In this document: positions 1 through 10,171 of the stretch, piece after piece | Numbering within the stretch: the stretch's first letter is position 1 | Layout: every line of letters begins with the position of its first letter | Origin: Modestobacter italicus | GTDB lineage: Bacteria > Actinomycetota > Actinomycetes > Mycobacteriales > Geodermatophilaceae | Assembly: GCF_000306785.1 (NCBI RefSeq) | Contig: NC_017955.1 | Span: 5,511,518-5,575,517, forward strand | DNA length: 64,000 nucleotides | Reading direction: 5' to 3' | Notes under the pieces: model-generated | Databases searched by the model: none | Told to the model about the DNA's origin: nothing | The model's input: only the letters and a program-made list of their open reading frames with translations | Position numbers and translations under genes: made by a program

Positions 1-168
1 GCTCCCTGACCGGCTGTCCGACGATGTCGCACACGGACTGTTGTCCCGGTCACACGATGATCTCTACGGTCCGCTCCGAAGGGCCTGCTCGTGACCGCCG
101 CCACAGCGGCCGGGCGGCCCCCTGACCGGTCCGCACCGCAGCGGACCAACCTGGAGGAGCGCCTACAC

Positions 169-906
169 GTGGACACCACGAGTCTCTGGACCGTCTTCGG
201 CAGCGAAGTACTCGGTACCGCGATCCTGATCCTGCTCGGCGTCGGCGTGGTCGCCAACGTCGCGTTGCCGAAGACCTTCGGCAACGCCGGCGGCTGGATC
301 GTCATCATCTTCGGCTGGGGGCTGGCGGTCTTCGCCGGCGTCTACGCCGCCGCGTCCTCGGGGGCGCACCTGAACCCCGCGGTCACCGTCGGCCTGCTGG
401 TGAGCGGCGCCGACGAGTACGCCCCCGGCGTCGCCGTCACCTTCGGCAGCACGCTGGTCTACTTCGCCGCCGAGTTCGTCGGCGCCTTCATCGGCGCGGT
501 GGTCGCCTACCTGGCCTACCGCCAGCACTACAACGACCCGGAGGCCGCCGGCACCCAGCTGGGCACCTTCGCCACCGGGCCGGCGATCAAGAGCAGCGTC
601 GACAACGTGATCACCGAGGCCATCGGCACGTTCGTGCTGGTCTACATCATCCTGCGCTTCGGGGACACCCCCAGCGAGATCGGCCCGCTGGCCGTGGCGC
701 TGCTCGTCGTCGGCATCGGCGCCTCGCTCGGTGGCCCCACCGGCTACGCCATCAACCCGGCCCGCGACCTGAGCCCGCGCATCGCCCACGCCGTCCTGCC
801 GATCCGCGGCAAGGGCGGCAGCAACTGGGGCTACGCCTGGGTGCCGATCGTCGGCCCGATCATCGGGGCCGTCCTCGCCGGCCTCCTGTCGCACGTCTCG
901 CTCTGA
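169..906 (+). CDS. glpF: Glycerol uptake facilitator (MIP/aquaglyceroporin family)
   Basis: Six-helix membrane channel expected to let glycerol diffuse into the cell. Both half-helix motifs of the MIP family are visible: HLNPAVTVG (first NPA at about residue 69) and [10 protein letters not shown] (second at about 196). The Asp after the second NPAR favours a glycerol facilitator over a strict water channel. I chose the GTG at 169 because GGAGGAG (153-159) lies 9 nt upstream; a GTG at 91 in frame would add 26 polar residues without a ribosome site. The protein is then 245 aa, normal for GlpF. The glycerol kinase gene follows after 26 nt, so the two form one uptake operon. No glpD or glycerol regulator is in view. 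Confidence 0.93.
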   Translation: MDTTSLWTVFGSEVLGTAILILLGVGVVANVALPKTFGNAGGWIVIIFGWGLAVFAGVYAAASSGAHLNPAVTVGLLVSGADEYAPGVAVTFGSTLVYFAAEFVGAFIGAVVAYLAYRQHYNDPEAAGTQLGTFATGPAIKSSVDNVITEAIGTFVLVYIILRFGDTPSEIGPLAVALLVVGIGASLGGPTGYAINPARDLSPRIAHAVLPIRGKGGSNWGYAWVPIVGPIIGAVLAGLLSHVSL

Positions 907-932
907 CCGCACCGAACCGAGAGGAACCTGCA

Positions 933-2450
933 ATGTCGCAGTACGTCGCAGCCATCGACCAGGGCACCACGAGCACCCGGTGCATGCTCTTCGACCACGA
1001 CGGGGCGGTCGTCTCCGTGGGCCAGAAGGAGCACGAGCAGATCTTCCCGCGGGCCGGCTGGGTCGAGCACGACCCGATGGAGATCTGGACCAACACCCGG
1101 GAGGTCGTCGGGCAGGCCCTCGCCCGCGGCAACGCCAGCAACTCCGACATCGTCGCCGTCGGCATCACCAACCAGCGCGAGACCACCGTCGTCTGGGACA
1201 GGACCACCGGCCGGCCGGTCTACAACGCGATCGTCTGGCAGGACACCCGCACCACGGCCATCGTCGAGCAGCTCGGGGCGCTCGGCGGCGGCGCGGACCG
1301 GTACAAGGACAAGGTGGGCCTGCCGCTGGCGACCTACTTCGCCGGCCCCAAGGTGCGCTGGATCCTGGACAACGTCGACGGCGCCCGCGAAGCCGCCGAG
1401 CGCGGTGACCTGCTCATGGGCACCATCGACTCCTGGCTGATCTGGAACATGACCGGCGGCACGGACGGCGGCCTGCACCTCACCGACGTCTCCAACGCCT
1501 CCCGCACGATGCTCATGGACTACCGCACGCTGGCCTGGGACGCGGCCATCGCCGAGGAGATGGGCATCCCGATGTCCATGCTCCCGGAGATCCGGTCCAA
1601 CTCCGAGGAGTACGGGGTCGGCCGCAAGTCCGGCTTCCTGGCCGGCGTACCGATCGCCGGCTCGCTGGGCGACCAGCAGGCGGCCACCTTCGGCCAGGTC
1701 TGCTTCACCAAGGGCATGGCCAAGAACACCTACGGCACCGGCAACTTCATGCTGCTCAACACCGGCGAGGAGGCCGTCCCGTCCAAGAACGGCCTGCTCA
1801 CGACGCTGTGCTACCAGCTCGGTGACGCCAAGCCGGTGTACGCGCTGGAGGGCTCGATCGCGGTCACCGGCTCGCTGGTGCAGTGGGTCCGGGACAACCT
1901 CAAGATGATCTCCAGCGCGCCGGAGATCGAGGACCTGGCCCGCGAGGTCGACGACAACGGCGGTTCCTACTTCGTGCCGGCGTTCTCCGGGCTTTTCGCG
2001 CCGCACTGGCGGTCCGACGCCCGCGGCGCCGTCGTGGGGCTGACCCGGTTCGTCAACCGCGGTCACCTGGCCCGCGCCGTCCTGGAGGCCACGGCCTACC
2101 AGACCCGCGAGGTGCTCGACGCGATGAACGCCGACTCCGGCGTCGACCTCACCGAGCTGCGGGTGGACGGCGGGATGGTCGGCAACGAGCTGCTCATGCA
2201 GTTCCAGGCCGACATCCTCGACGTCCCGGTGATCCGGCCGAAGATCGCCGAGACGACGGCGCTGGGCGCGGCCTACGCGGCCGGGCTGGCAGTCGGCTTC
2301 TGGTCCGACCTCGACGAGCTGACCGCGAAGTGGGCCGAGGACAAGCGCTGGGAGCCGCAGATGGCCACCGAGGACCGGGAGCGGTACTACCGCAACTGGC
2401 AGAAGGCGGTCACCAAGAGCCTCGACTGGGTGGACGAGGACGTCAGCTGA
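933..2450 (+). CDS. glpK: Glycerol kinase
   Basis: ATP-dependent phosphorylation of glycerol to sn-glycerol 3-phosphate in the cytoplasm, which traps the glycerol admitted by GlpF. The protein is 505 aa, the usual FGGY-kinase length. The N-terminal phosphate-binding motif DQGTTSTR (9-16), the substrate segment VWQDTRT (about 103-109) and the [10 protein letters not shown] stretch (about 245-254) are typical of GlpK. GAGGA (921-925) sits 7 nt before the ATG. It is co-transcribed with glpF and ends just before a strong inverted repeat shared with the convergent pgm gene. Confidence 0.97.
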   Translation: MSQYVAAIDQGTTSTRCMLFDHDGAVVSVGQKEHEQIFPRAGWVEHDPMEIWTNTREVVGQALARGNASNSDIVAVGITNQRETTVVWDRTTGRPVYNAIVWQDTRTTAIVEQLGALGGGADRYKDKVGLPLATYFAGPKVRWILDNVDGAREAAERGDLLMGTIDSWLIWNMTGGTDGGLHLTDVSNASRTMLMDYRTLAWDAAIAEEMGIPMSMLPEIRSNSEEYGVGRKSGFLAGVPIAGSLGDQQAATFGQVCFTKGMAKNTYGTGNFMLLNTGEEAVPSKNGLLTTLCYQLGDAKPVYALEGSIAVTGSLVQWVRDNLKMISSAPEIEDLAREVDDNGGSYFVPAFSGLFAPHWRSDARGAVVGLTRFVNRGHLARAVLEATAYQTREVLDAMNADSGVDLTELRVDGGMVGNELLMQFQADILDVPVIRPKIAETTALGAAYAAGLAVGFWSDLDELTAKWAEDKRWEPQMATEDRERYYRNWQKAVTKSLDWVDEDVS

Positions 2451-2468
2451 TCGCAGCACGATCGAACC

Positions 2469-2505
2469 CCCACGGCCCGTTCTCCCCTCGAGAGCGGGCC
2501 GTGGG
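2469..2505. terminator. Bidirectional intrinsic-type terminator between glpK and pgm
   Basis: Inverted repeat with an 11-bp perfect outer stem (CCCACGGCCCG, 2469-2479, with CGGGCCGTGGG, 2495-2505) continued by about five more pairs, leaving a 5-nt loop. It lies 18 nt after the glpK stop and 3 nt after the convergent pgm stop. There is no clear T-tract, as is common in actinobacteria. Confidence 0.8.
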
Positions 2506-2508
2506 CGT

Positions 2509-4143
2509 TCAGCCCTTCAGCGCAGCGCTGACCACGGCCTTGGCCTCCTCCTGCACCTGGGCGAGGTGCTCGGGGCCGCGGAAGGACTCCGCGTAGACCT
2601 TGTAGACGTCCTCGGTGCCGGAGGGCCGCGCGGCGAACCAGGCGTTCTCCGTGGTGACCTTCAGCCCGCCGATCGCGGCGTCGTTGCCCGGCGCGCGGGT
2701 CAGCTTGGCGGTGATCGGCTCCCCGGCCAGCTCGGTGGCGGTGACCGCCTCCGGCGAGAGCTTGCCCAGCGCCGCCTTCTCCTCGCGGGTCGCTGCGGCG
2801 TCGATGCGGGCGTAGGCGGACTCGCCGAACCGGGCGGTCATCTCCCGGTGCAGCTCGGACGGCGAGGACCCGGTGACCGCCTGCACCTCGCTGGCCAGAA
2901 GGGCGAGCAGGAGGCCGTCCTTGTCCGTGGTCCAGACGCTGCCGTCGCGGCGGAGGAACGACGCCCCGGCCGACTCCTCGCCGCCGAAGCCGACGGACCC
3001 GTCGAGCAGGCCGGGCACGAACCACTTGAAGCCGACCGGCACCTCGACCAGCTGCCGGCCCAGGTCGGCGACCACCCGGTCGATGAGCGAGCTGGAGACC
3101 AGCGTCTTGCCGACCGCGGTGCCCGCGCCCCACCCCGGCCGGTGGCTGAACAGGTAGGAGATCGCCACGGCGAGGAAGTGGTTGGGGTTCATCAGGCCGC
3201 CGTCGGGGGTGACGATGCCGTGCCGGTCGGCGTCCGCGTCGTTGCCGGTGGCGATCGTGAACTGGTCGCGCTTGTCGATCAGCGAGGCCATCGCCGAGGG
3301 GGAGGAGCAGTCCATCCGGATCTTGCCGTCCCAGTCCAGCGTCATGAACCGCCAGGTCGGGTCGACCAGCGGATTCACCACGGTGAGGTCCAGCCGGTGC
3401 CGGTCGGCGATCTCGCCCCAGTAGCCGACGCTGGCGCCGCCGAGCGGGTCGGCACCGATCCGCACGCCGGCGTCCCGGACGGCGTCGAGGTCCAGGACGG
3501 CCGGCAGGTCGTCGACGTAGCTGCCGAGGAAGTCGTAGCCCTGCGCCGCGGCACGGGCCCGGGTGAACGGGATCCGCCGGACGCCGTCCAGGTCGGCGGC
3601 GAGCAGCTCGTTGGCCCGCCGCGCGATCCACCCGGTGGCGTCGGTGTCGGCGGGGCCGCCGGAGGGCGGGTTGTACTTGAAGCCGCCGTCGCGGGGCGGG
3701 TTGTGCGAGGGCGTGACGACGATGCCGTCGGCCAGCCCGCTGGTCTTCCCCCGGTTCGCCTTCAGGATGGCGTGGCTGACCGCCGGGGTGGGGGTGTAGC
3801 CGTCCGCGGAGTCGACCAGCACCGTGACGTCGTTGGCCGCCAGCACCTCCAGCGCGCTCGCCCAGGCCGGCTCGGACAGCCCGTGGGTGTCGCGGCCGAC
3901 GAACAGCGGCCCGTCGTACCCCTGCCCGGCGCGGTACTCGCAGATGGCCTGGGTGGTGGCGAGGATGTGCGCCTCGTTGAAGGCCCCGTCCAGCGACGAG
4001 CCGCGGTGGCCCGAGGTGCCGAAGACGACCTGCTGCGAGACGTCGGCCGGGTCCGGCTGCACCGTGTAGTAGGCGGTGAGCAGGTGCGGGACGTCGACCA
4101 GGTCGCTGGGCCGGGCGAGCTGTCCGGCGCGGTCAGAGCTCAT
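2509..4143 (-). CDS. pgm: Phosphoglucomutase, alpha-D-glucose-phosphate-specific
   Basis: Interconverts glucose 1-phosphate and glucose 6-phosphate, linking glycolysis to glycogen, trehalose and cell-wall sugar synthesis. The 544-aa protein has the phosphoserine loop VVTPSHNPP (active Ser about 146), the metal-binding loop NDADADRHG (about 301-309) and the C-terminal phosphate-binding region [12 protein letters not shown]. The ATG at 4143 gives the usual N-terminus; a GTG at 4209 would run into the upstream stop codon. The Shine-Dalgarno for 4143 is weak (the nearest GGAGGAG is about 21 nt away). The DUF4253 gene lies 56 nt upstream on the same strand. Confidence 0.95.
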   Translation of the reverse strand: MSSDRAGQLARPSDLVDVPHLLTAYYTVQPDPADVSQQVVFGTSGHRGSSLDGAFNEAHILATTQAICEYRAGQGYDGPLFVGRDTHGLSEPAWASALEVLAANDVTVLVDSADGYTPTPAVSHAILKANRGKTSGLADGIVVTPSHNPPRDGGFKYNPPSGGPADTDATGWIARRANELLAADLDGVRRIPFTRARAAAQGYDFLGSYVDDLPAVLDLDAVRDAGVRIGADPLGGASVGYWGEIADRHRLDLTVVNPLVDPTWRFMTLDWDGKIRMDCSSPSAMASLIDKRDQFTIATGNDADADRHGIVTPDGGLMNPNHFLAVAISYLFSHRPGWGAGTAVGKTLVSSSLIDRVVADLGRQLVEVPVGFKWFVPGLLDGSVGFGGEESAGASFLRRDGSVWTTDKDGLLLALLASEVQAVTGSSPSELHREMTARFGESAYARIDAAATREEKAALGKLSPEAVTATELAGEPITAKLTRAPGNDAAIGGLKVTTENAWFAARPSGTEDVYKVYAESFRGPEHLAQVQEEAKAVVSAALKG

Positions 4144-4199
4144 GCCCCGATCTTGGCCCGTGGACTCCTCCTCCCGCGACCTGGGTGCTCCCGGTCGGC

Positions 4200-5012
4200 T
4201 CAGTCCCACCAGAAGTGCCAGACCCGCGCACCCCGGATCAGTGCCGCGTACTCGTCCCTGCTGTAGAGCACCGGCTCGGCCAGGGTCTGAGGCGCGAAGT
4301 TGTCCGGGCAGAAGGCGTAGTGCTCGTCAGCCACACCCAGGCACTGCTGCACGGTCACCGGTGGCCGGGTGACGACGAGGTCGAGCTCGGCGAAGCCGAT
4401 CCGCACCAGGTAGGCGCCGAACCGGTCCTCCCACGACCGGAGGACCGCAGCGACGTCCGCCCCGGTGAGGCTCCAGTTGCAGGCACCGAACCAGCCGAGC
4501 TGGGCGACCGCGTCCGCAGGCCGGGTCGCCGGCACCAGGAGCAGGTCGCCGGCACCGTCGTGCCCGGGCGGGTCGTCGAGCTCGACCTGGTCGGTCGCAG
4601 CTCCGGACGCCGCTGCCAGCCCCGGCCACGCCCGCTGGGGCAGCAGCGTGCCGTCCGGCCGCACGAGACGCGTGCCGGCCCACCCCGCCCGCAGGACGTC
4701 CGACGCATCGGGCACCGGGGCGGGACCGGCGAGCTCACCGGTGCGGAAGGGCCGCTCCCACCACCCGGCGCTGACCAACGGCCACAGGCCCGTGACGTCG
4801 AAGGCCCGTGCGAGGTCGCGCCAGCCGGCCCGCGCCCCGACGACCGGGCCGCTGGTCAGCCAGGCGACCGTCTCGTCCCCTCCCTCCGGGTACCCGGCCC
4901 GCACGGCGAGCAGCTCGGGCATGCCCGGGACCTCGGGTGGCTCGGTCAGCAGAGCTGCGCGCTCTGCTCGAACAGGAACTGCGTTGCTGTGCTCGTCCAG
5001 GGACCTGGGCAT
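4200..5012 (-). CDS. DUF4253 domain-containing protein
   Basis: A 270-aa soluble protein whose last 110 residues look like a DUF4253 domain: a Trp/Phe-rich segment ending in [10 protein letters not shown], then a terminal [12 protein letters not shown]4253 proteins often accompany SMI1/KNR4-type or toxin-immunity proteins, but no biochemical role is established that I know of. The ATG at 5012 is preceded by GGAGGAG with 7-nt spacing, which rules out upstream in-frame starts. It is divergent from the SNF2 gene across 136 bp and may be read together with pgm. Function unknown. Confidence 0.75.
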   Translation of the reverse strand: MPRSLDEHSNAVPVRAERAALLTEPPEVPGMPELLAVRAGYPEGGDETVAWLTSGPVVGARAGWRDLARAFDVTGLWPLVSAGWWERPFRTGELAGPAPVPDASDVLRAGWAGTRLVRPDGTLLPQRAWPGLAAASGAATDQVELDDPPGHDGAGDLLLVPATRPADAVAQLGWFGACNWSLTGADVAAVLRSWEDRFGAYLVRIGFAELDLVVTRPPVTVQQCLGVADEHYAFCPDNFAPQTLAEPVLYSRDEYAALIRGARVWHFWWD

Positions 5013-5136
5013 GTCGGCTCCTCCCGCCGGGACGGAGGAGACCAGCGCAGCGGCCGACCTCGTGCTCCGCCGTCCACAGCCCGGGGTGCTGTCCACAACG
5101 TCGCGGCGCCTGGACGGCCCTGTCGGTGCGCGGCCG

Positions 5137-5142
5137 TAGCCT
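5137..5142 (+). promoter_or_regulatory. -10 hexamer TAGCCT, leaderless start of SNF2 gene
   Basis: TAGCCT ends 6 nt before the GTG at 5149 and no Shine-Dalgarno sequence is present, so transcription probably starts at the start codon. Confidence 0.55.
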
Positions 5143-5148
5143 GGGCGG

Positions 5149-8100
5149 GTGCTCGGCGACTGGCGGGAGATGGTCACCGACACGGCGTTGACCGCGGCCG
5201 TCGGGCCCGACGTGCTCGACCGGGCCCGGCCCTACGTCGCCCGCGGCGTCCTCGACGTCCGGCTCGCCGACGGCGACCGCCGGCTCACCGGGCTGGTCCA
5301 GGGCGGTGCCGAGGCCCCCTACCGGACCACCGTCGTCCGCACCGACGGCGGCCGGGTGGGCTGGGCGGGGGCGTGCACCTGCCCGGTGGGCGACGACTGC
5401 AAGCACGCCGTGGCCATCCTGCTGTCCCTGCGGCCCGCCATCCAGTCCGCACCGGGCGGCCCGCCGCAGGTCCGCGGGTGGGAGCAGGAGCTCGAGGAGC
5501 TGGTCGCCGCCGCTGCCGAGCGCGCACCGCGCAGCACGGTGCCGATCGGGCTGCAGTTCGAGCTGGTCGAGCCCGAGCCCGGCCGCGGGCGCAGCTCGGC
5601 CGGCGCGCCCGGGGTGCAGCAGCGGCTGGTCCGGCTGCGGCCGGTGGTCCCCGGCCGGCGTGGCCAGTGGGTGCGCAGCGGGGTCTCCTGGCGGCAGCTG
5701 CAGTACGACAGCACCCGCGCGGGCTGGGACCCGGCGCACCTGGCCGCCATGCGCGCGCTGCACGCCACCCACCAGGCCGCCCGCAACCAGTACTACTCCT
5801 ACGCCCCGGTCGACGTGTACCTGCACGAGTTCGGGCCGGGCCTGTGGCGGCTGCTCGCCGAGGCGGTCGCCGACGGGGTGCCGCTGGTGACGGCCGACCG
5901 CCCACCGCGGCCGGTGGTGCTCGCCGCCGCCGACGCCGACGTGGCGGTCGACCTGCGCCGCGAGGGCGACCGGACCGAGCTGTCCGCGGTGCTCCGGGTC
6001 GACGGCCGCACGGTCGACCCGGCACGGCTGTCCTTCCTCGGCACGCCACCGCACGGGGTCACCGTCGAGGGCCCCGCCGACACCGGCCCCGCGCTGGTGC
6101 TCGCCCGCCTCGACTCCCCGGTGCCCCCGGCGCTGGCCGGCCTGGTCGCGCGCGGCGGGTCGATCGGCATCCCGGACGACGACGTCGACCGGTTCCGCCG
6201 CGACTGGTACCCGGGGCTGGCCCAGGCCGTGCCGGTGATCTCCGGCGACGGCTCGGTGGAGCTGCCCGACGTCGTCCCGCCCCGGCTGGCCGTGGCCGTC
6301 CGCTACCCCGGCGACGGCACGGTGTGCGTGGGCTGGTCGGTCGACTACGGACCCGACCGGTCCTTCCCGGTGGAGGCCCCGGTGCTCCCGGCGCAGGGCC
6401 GCGACCCGGCCGCCGAGCTGCAGCTGGTCGAGGCGCTGCCCGGCCCGGTCGGCGGGCTCCCCGAGCTCTGGACGACGGAGCGCCGGCTGGCCGACACCGC
6501 AGAGCTGACCGGCATGGAGGCGCTGGAGTTCACCACCGCGGTGCTCCCGGCGCTGCGTGCCGACGGTGGGGTCGACGTCACGGTCGAGGGCACCCCGACC
6601 GCCTACCGGCAGACCCACTCGGCGCCGCAGATCAGCTTCACCGCCCGGGACAGCCGGGAGTCCGACTGGTTCGACCTCGGGGTCACCGTGACCATGGACG
6701 GCCAGCACGTGCCGTTCGCCACCCTCTTCTCCGCGCTCGCCGCCGGCCGCACCCGGCTGGTGCTGCTGTCGGGCACCTGGTTCTCCCTGCAGCGGCCGGA
6801 GTTCGAGCAGCTGCGGCTGCTCATCGAGGAGGCCCGGGCGCTGCAGGACGTGCCCGGCGACGGCGACGCGGTGCGGGTCAGCCGCTTCGCCGCCGGGCTG
6901 TGGGAGCAGCTGATGGGCCTCGGGGTCGTCGACGCGCAGAGCGAGCGCTGGACCCGCGAGGTGCGCGGCCTCATCGACGCCGAGCACGCCGAGCCCCCGC
7001 CGCCCCCGGCCGGGCTGGCCGCGCAGCTGCGGCCCTACCAGCACGAGGGCTACGGCTGGCTGTCGTTCCTCTGGGACCACGGGCTGGGCGGGGTGCTGGC
7101 CGACGACATGGGGCTGGGCAAGACGCTGCAGACCCTCGCCCTGCTGTGCCGGGCGCACGAAGCCGGGGAGCTGGACGACGCCCCGGTGCTGGTGGTGGCG
7201 CCGACCAGTGTCGTGTCGACCTGGTCCCGGGAGGCGGCCCGGTTCGCGCCGGGGCTGCGGGTGGTGGCGGTGGAGGAGACCGAGCGCAAGCGGGGCACCG
7301 CCCTGGCGCGCCGGGTGGCCGGCGCGCACGTCGTCGTCACCTCCTACGCCCTGTTCCGGATCGACGCCGAGGCCTGGACCGGGCTGCAGTGGCGCGGGCT
7401 GGTGCTCGACGAGGCCCAGTTCGTGAAGAACCACCGGGCCCGCACCTACCAGTGCGCGCGCCGGCTGGAGGCGCCGGTGAAGCTGGCGCTGACCGGGACA
7501 CCGCTGGAGAACAGCGTGATGGACCTCTGGGCGCTGATGTCGATCGTCGCGCCCGGGCTCTTCCCCGACCCGCAGCGGTTCACCGAGCAGTACCGGACGC
7601 CGATCGAGCGGGACGGCGACGCCGAGCGGCTGGCCGTGCTGCGCCGGCGGATCCGCCCGCTCGTGCGGCGGCGGACCAAGGAGATGGTCGCCGCCGACCT
7701 GCCGCCGAAGCAGGAGCAGGTGCTCGAGGTGGTGCTCAACCCCCGGCACGAGAAGCTCTACCAGACCCACCTGCAGCGGGAGCGGAGCAAGGTCCTCGGC
7801 CTGGTCGACGACATGCAGAAGAACCGGATGACGATCTTCCGGTCGCTGACCCTGCTCCGGCAGCTGAGCCTGGACCCGGCGCTGGTCGACCCGGCCTACG
7901 CCGACGTCCGGTCCAGCAAGGCCGACGCGTTCCTCGACCAGCTGCGCGAGGTCGTCGCCGAGGGCCACCGGGTGCTCGTGTTCAGCCAGTTCACCCGGTT
8001 CCTGCGCGGCATCCGTGACCGGCTGGAGGCCGAGGGCATCGGCTGGGTGTACCTCGACGGGCAGACCCGCGACCGGGACGCCCGGATCGAGGAGTTCCGC

Positions 8101-8415
8101 ACCGGCACCGCGCCGGCCTTCCTGATCAGCCTGAAGGCCGGCGGCTTCGGGCTGACGCTCACCGAGGCCGACTACGTCTTCGTGCTCGACCCGTGGTGGA
8201 ACCCGGCCAGCGAGGCCCAGGCGGTCGACCGTGCGCACCGGATCGGGCAGGACAAGACGGTGATGGTCTACCGGCTGGTCGCGGTCGGCACGATCGAGGA
8301 GAAGGTGATGGAGCTCAAGGCCCGCAAGCAGGCCCTGTTCTCCCGCGTCGTCGACGACGGCGCGCTCGCCTCCGGCTCCCTCACCGCCGACGACGTCCGC
8401 GGTCTGTTCGGCTGA
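5149..8415 (+). CDS. SWIM zinc finger-containing SNF2-family DNA translocase/helicase
   Basis: 1088 aa. The N-terminus carries a SWIM zinc finger (C76-x-C78...C84-x-H86, CTCPVGDDCKH). A long middle region of about 500 aa resembles SNF2-associated domains of bacterial HepA/RapA-like proteins. The C-terminal half is a full SNF2 ATPase: ADDMGLGKT (Walker A, about 648-656), LDEAQ (motif II, about 753-757), TGTPLENS (motif III), then a helicase-C domain with VFSQFTRF, SLKAGGFGLTLT and DRAHRIGQ (motif VI). Such proteins translocate along double-stranded DNA and remodel protein-DNA or RNA polymerase complexes; the exact role is unknown. A GTG start is preferred because a -10-like hexamer lies just upstream; an ATG 21 nt downstream is the alternative. 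Confidence 0.88.
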   Translation: MLGDWREMVTDTALTAAVGPDVLDRARPYVARGVLDVRLADGDRRLTGLVQGGAEAPYRTTVVRTDGGRVGWAGACTCPVGDDCKHAVAILLSLRPAIQSAPGGPPQVRGWEQELEELVAAAAERAPRSTVPIGLQFELVEPEPGRGRSSAGAPGVQQRLVRLRPVVPGRRGQWVRSGVSWRQLQYDSTRAGWDPAHLAAMRALHATHQAARNQYYSYAPVDVYLHEFGPGLWRLLAEAVADGVPLVTADRPPRPVVLAAADADVAVDLRREGDRTELSAVLRVDGRTVDPARLSFLGTPPHGVTVEGPADTGPALVLARLDSPVPPALAGLVARGGSIGIPDDDVDRFRRDWYPGLAQAVPVISGDGSVELPDVVPPRLAVAVRYPGDGTVCVGWSVDYGPDRSFPVEAPVLPAQGRDPAAELQLVEALPGPVGGLPELWTTERRLADTAELTGMEALEFTTAVLPALRADGGVDVTVEGTPTAYRQTHSAPQISFTARDSRESDWFDLGVTVTMDGQHVPFATLFSALAAGRTRLVLLSGTWFSLQRPEFEQLRLLIEEARALQDVPGDGDAVRVSRFAAGLWEQLMGLGVVDAQSERWTREVRGLIDAEHAEPPPPPAGLAAQLRPYQHEGYGWLSFLWDHGLGGVLADDMGLGKTLQTLALLCRAHEAGELDDAPVLVVAPTSVVSTWSREAARFAPGLRVVAVEETERKRGTALARRVAGAHVVVTSYALFRIDAEAWTGLQWRGLVLDEAQFVKNHRARTYQCARRLEAPVKLALTGTPLENSVMDLWALMSIVAPGLFPDPQRFTEQYRTPIERDGDAERLAVLRRRIRPLVRRRTKEMVAADLPPKQEQVLEVVLNPRHEKLYQTHLQRERSKVLGLVDDMQKNRMTIFRSLTLLRQLSLDPALVDPAYADVRSSKADAFLDQLREVVAEGHRVLVFSQFTRFLRGIRDRLEAEGIGWVYLDGQTRDRDARIEEFRTGTAPAFLISLKAGGFGLTLTEADYVFVLDPWWNPASEAQAVDRAHRIGQDKTVMVYRLVAVGTIEEKVMELKARKQALFSRVVDDGALASGSLTADDVRGLFG

Positions 8416-8421
8416 GCCGGG

Positions 8422-8865
8422 TCACTCCGGCAGACCCGCCCAGCGACGGAGGGCAGCCGCCTGAGCAGCGGCGACGGAGTGCCGGGGCGCCGTCCCGGCC
8501 AGCGTCACCGGGTCCGCGTCGCGCAGGGTGAGCACCAGGCCGTAGCCCGTGCCGTACGACGCCTGGACGTCCTGCACGTCTGAGCGGGGGATGAGCCGGG
8601 TGCGCAGGCCGCGGCGGACCCGCAGTCCGTCGTCCGCGACCTCACGGAGGCTGGGCGCGGAGCCTGACCACCACAGCCACGCCCAGCACGCGGCCCCCAG
8701 TCCCCACAGCACCGCGTTCCCCGTGTTGTCCCTGACCACCTGGACGACGCAGCCCGCTGTCCAGAACACCGCGAGGAACAGGTGCCCGGTCGATCGCCGG
8801 CTGCGGACTCCGGCCAGGAGGTCGGCGTCCGGCGCGGGGGAGCGCTCAGCGGCGACGTCGTCCAC
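8422..8865 (-). CDS. Small membrane protein with PH-like domain
   Basis: 147 aa with two predicted transmembrane helices (about 26-45 and 48-68). A soluble region follows with the pattern DDGLRVRRGLRTRLIPRSDVQDV, trimmed here to its key feature: a basic strand then IPxSDVxxV, typical of small actinobacterial PH-domain membrane proteins. The GTG at 8865 has no clear ribosome site; CATGAT 6 nt upstream could be a weak -10 for a leaderless start. It converges with the SNF2 gene, with 6 bp between stops. Function unknown. Confidence 0.6.
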   Translation of the reverse strand: MDDVAAERSPAPDADLLAGVRSRRSTGHLFLAVFWTAGCVVQVVRDNTGNAVLWGLGAACWAWLWWSGSAPSLREVADDGLRVRRGLRTRLIPRSDVQDVQASYGTGYGLVLTLRDADPVTLAGTAPRHSVAAAQAAALRRWAGLPE

Positions 8866-8888
8866 GCGGTGATCATGGCTGATGCGGA

Positions 8889-9317
8889 TCAGCCCTGCCG
8901 GGGCTCGCCGCGGTAGGTGCCGAAGTTCCAGCGGTTGCCCTCGGGATCGCGGACGGCGAAGTCGCGGGAGCCGTAGTCGGTGTCGTGCAGCGGCTGGAGC
9001 ACCTCCGCGCCGGCGGCCACCGCCCGGTCGTGCAGCGCGTCGGGGTCGTCGGTGACGACGTAGCAGCCCGCCGTGCCCGGGGTGAGCGCCCAGGGGTCGT
9101 CCGGTCCGCCGCGCGCCGAGCCGAGCATGATCCCGCCGCCGAGCGGCCAGGACAGCTGGGCGTGGACGACGACGTCCCCGCTTCCGTCGGGCTGGTCGCC
9201 GTAGACGGCGGTCTCCTCGAACCCGAAGGCGTCGACGAGGAAGCGGATGAGGCCGCGGGCGTCGTGCGCGCGCAGGGTCGGCCAGACGGTGGGGGCCGGG
9301 GCGTCAGCTGAGGTCAT
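8889..9317 (-). CDS. VOC-family (glyoxalase/bleomycin-resistance-like) protein
   Basis: 142 aa, a single vicinal-oxygen-chelate protein made of two beta-alpha-beta-beta-beta modules. It starts with LRAHDARGLIRFLVDAFG and ends with the usual DPEGNRWNFGTY. The Glu and His metal-ligand positions cannot be assigned with confidence. Members include glyoxalases, dioxygenases and drug-binding proteins, so the substrate is unknown. Its start overlaps the 3' end of the AraC regulator by 14 nt, so the two are translationally coupled, and the regulator may control it. Confidence 0.8.
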   Translation of the reverse strand: MTSADAPAPTVWPTLRAHDARGLIRFLVDAFGFEETAVYGDQPDGSGDVVVHAQLSWPLGGGIMLGSARGGPDDPWALTPGTAGCYVVTDDPDALHDRAVAAGAEVLQPLHDTDYGSRDFAVRDPEGNRWNFGTYRGEPRQG

Positions 9318-10167
9318 GGGCAGCAGCCTGCTCCCGCCCGGACGTGCCGTCTTGGACGAATCCGAACTCGGCGGCGAGCCAGCCGGTCGGCGGCAGCCCG
9401 GCGAGCGCCCGCCACTCCCGGGTCAGGTGGGCCTGGTCGGCGAACCCCAGGTCGGCGGCGAGCCCGGCCAGGTCCGTCGGGCCGCCCCGGCCGGCCCGGG
9501 CGGCGAGGACGCGCCGTGCCCGGTCGAAGCGGACCACCCGGGCGGCCGCCTTGGGGGAGAGCCCGGTCTCGGCGCGGAACCGGTTCTCCAGGTGCCGGTC
9601 CGACCAGCCGACCCGGGCGGCCACCTCCGCCACCCGCAGCGGGCCACCGGACGCGGTGGTCAGCCGCCACGCCTCGGCCACCTCGGGCGCGGGCCCGCTG
9701 CCGTGCCGGCCGGCGCGCAGCAGCACCCGCTCGACGGCGGCGAACCGGGCCGGCCAGTCCGGCGCCGACCGCACCCGGTCGACGAGCTCGCGGCCGGCCA
9801 CCCCCAGCACGTCGTCCACCGCGGCGTCGAGCGACGCGAGCGCGCCGGCGGGGACGCCGAGCAGCGCGCGGGCGCCGGCGGGGGTGAGCGACAGCTGCAG
9901 CCCGGCCTGCCGCCCCGGGTGCTCGATCAGCGCCGGCCGGGTGTGCAGCCCGCCGACCAGCCCGTCGTAGCGGCCGGGCGCCTGGGCCGGGTCGGGGTGG
10001 GCGAGCAGCACCAGCGGCTCGTCCAGGGTGACCACGAAGGTCAGGAACGGCGAGGGCAGGCCGCGGTGCAGCCCGGGCGCGAGCCCCTCCTGCCGGTAGC
10101 CGGTCGCGGTGGCCACGTACGGGCGGAGCGCCGGGTGCACGCGGTGGTCCACCCACTCGCTGCGCAC
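9304..10167 (-). CDS. AraC-family transcriptional regulator
   Basis: 287 aa. The N-terminal 170 residues form a probable ligand-sensing domain of the kind often annotated DUF6597. The C-terminal 100 residues hold the paired helix-turn-helix: VAEVAARVGWSDRHLENRF, then LAADLGFADQAHLTREW. The GTG at 10167 lies 4 nt after the stop of the upstream phosphatase gene; a second GTG 15 nt downstream is possible. Position between a PP2C phosphatase and the VOC gene suggests one transcription unit. Target genes are unknown. Confidence 0.8.
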   Translation of the reverse strand: MRSEWVDHRVHPALRPYVATATGYRQEGLAPGLHRGLPSPFLTFVVTLDEPLVLLAHPDPAQAPGRYDGLVGGLHTRPALIEHPGRQAGLQLSLTPAGARALLGVPAGALASLDAAVDDVLGVAGRELVDRVRSAPDWPARFAAVERVLLRAGRHGSGPAPEVAEAWRLTTASGGPLRVAEVAARVGWSDRHLENRFRAETGLSPKAAARVVRFDRARRVLAARAGRGGPTDLAGLAADLGFADQAHLTREWRALAGLPPTGWLAAEFGFVQDGTSGREQAAAHDLS

Positions 10168-10171
10168 CGGG

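Noticed and set aside
1040..1056. Another copy of the 16-bp palindrome in glpK
   Set aside because: Only TTCCCGCGGG matches; the right arm differs, so it is ordinary coding sequence.
831..2459. Long open frames opposite glpK, pgm, the SNF2 gene, dnaB, murJ and others
   Set aside because: High GC keeps reverse and shifted frames open; their translations are Arg/Pro/Ala/Gly/His-rich without family motifs, while the other strand has a clear gene.
5060..5100. CGTCCACAG and CTGTCCACA as DnaA boxes
   Set aside because: Both differ from TTGTCCACA and lie between unrelated genes.
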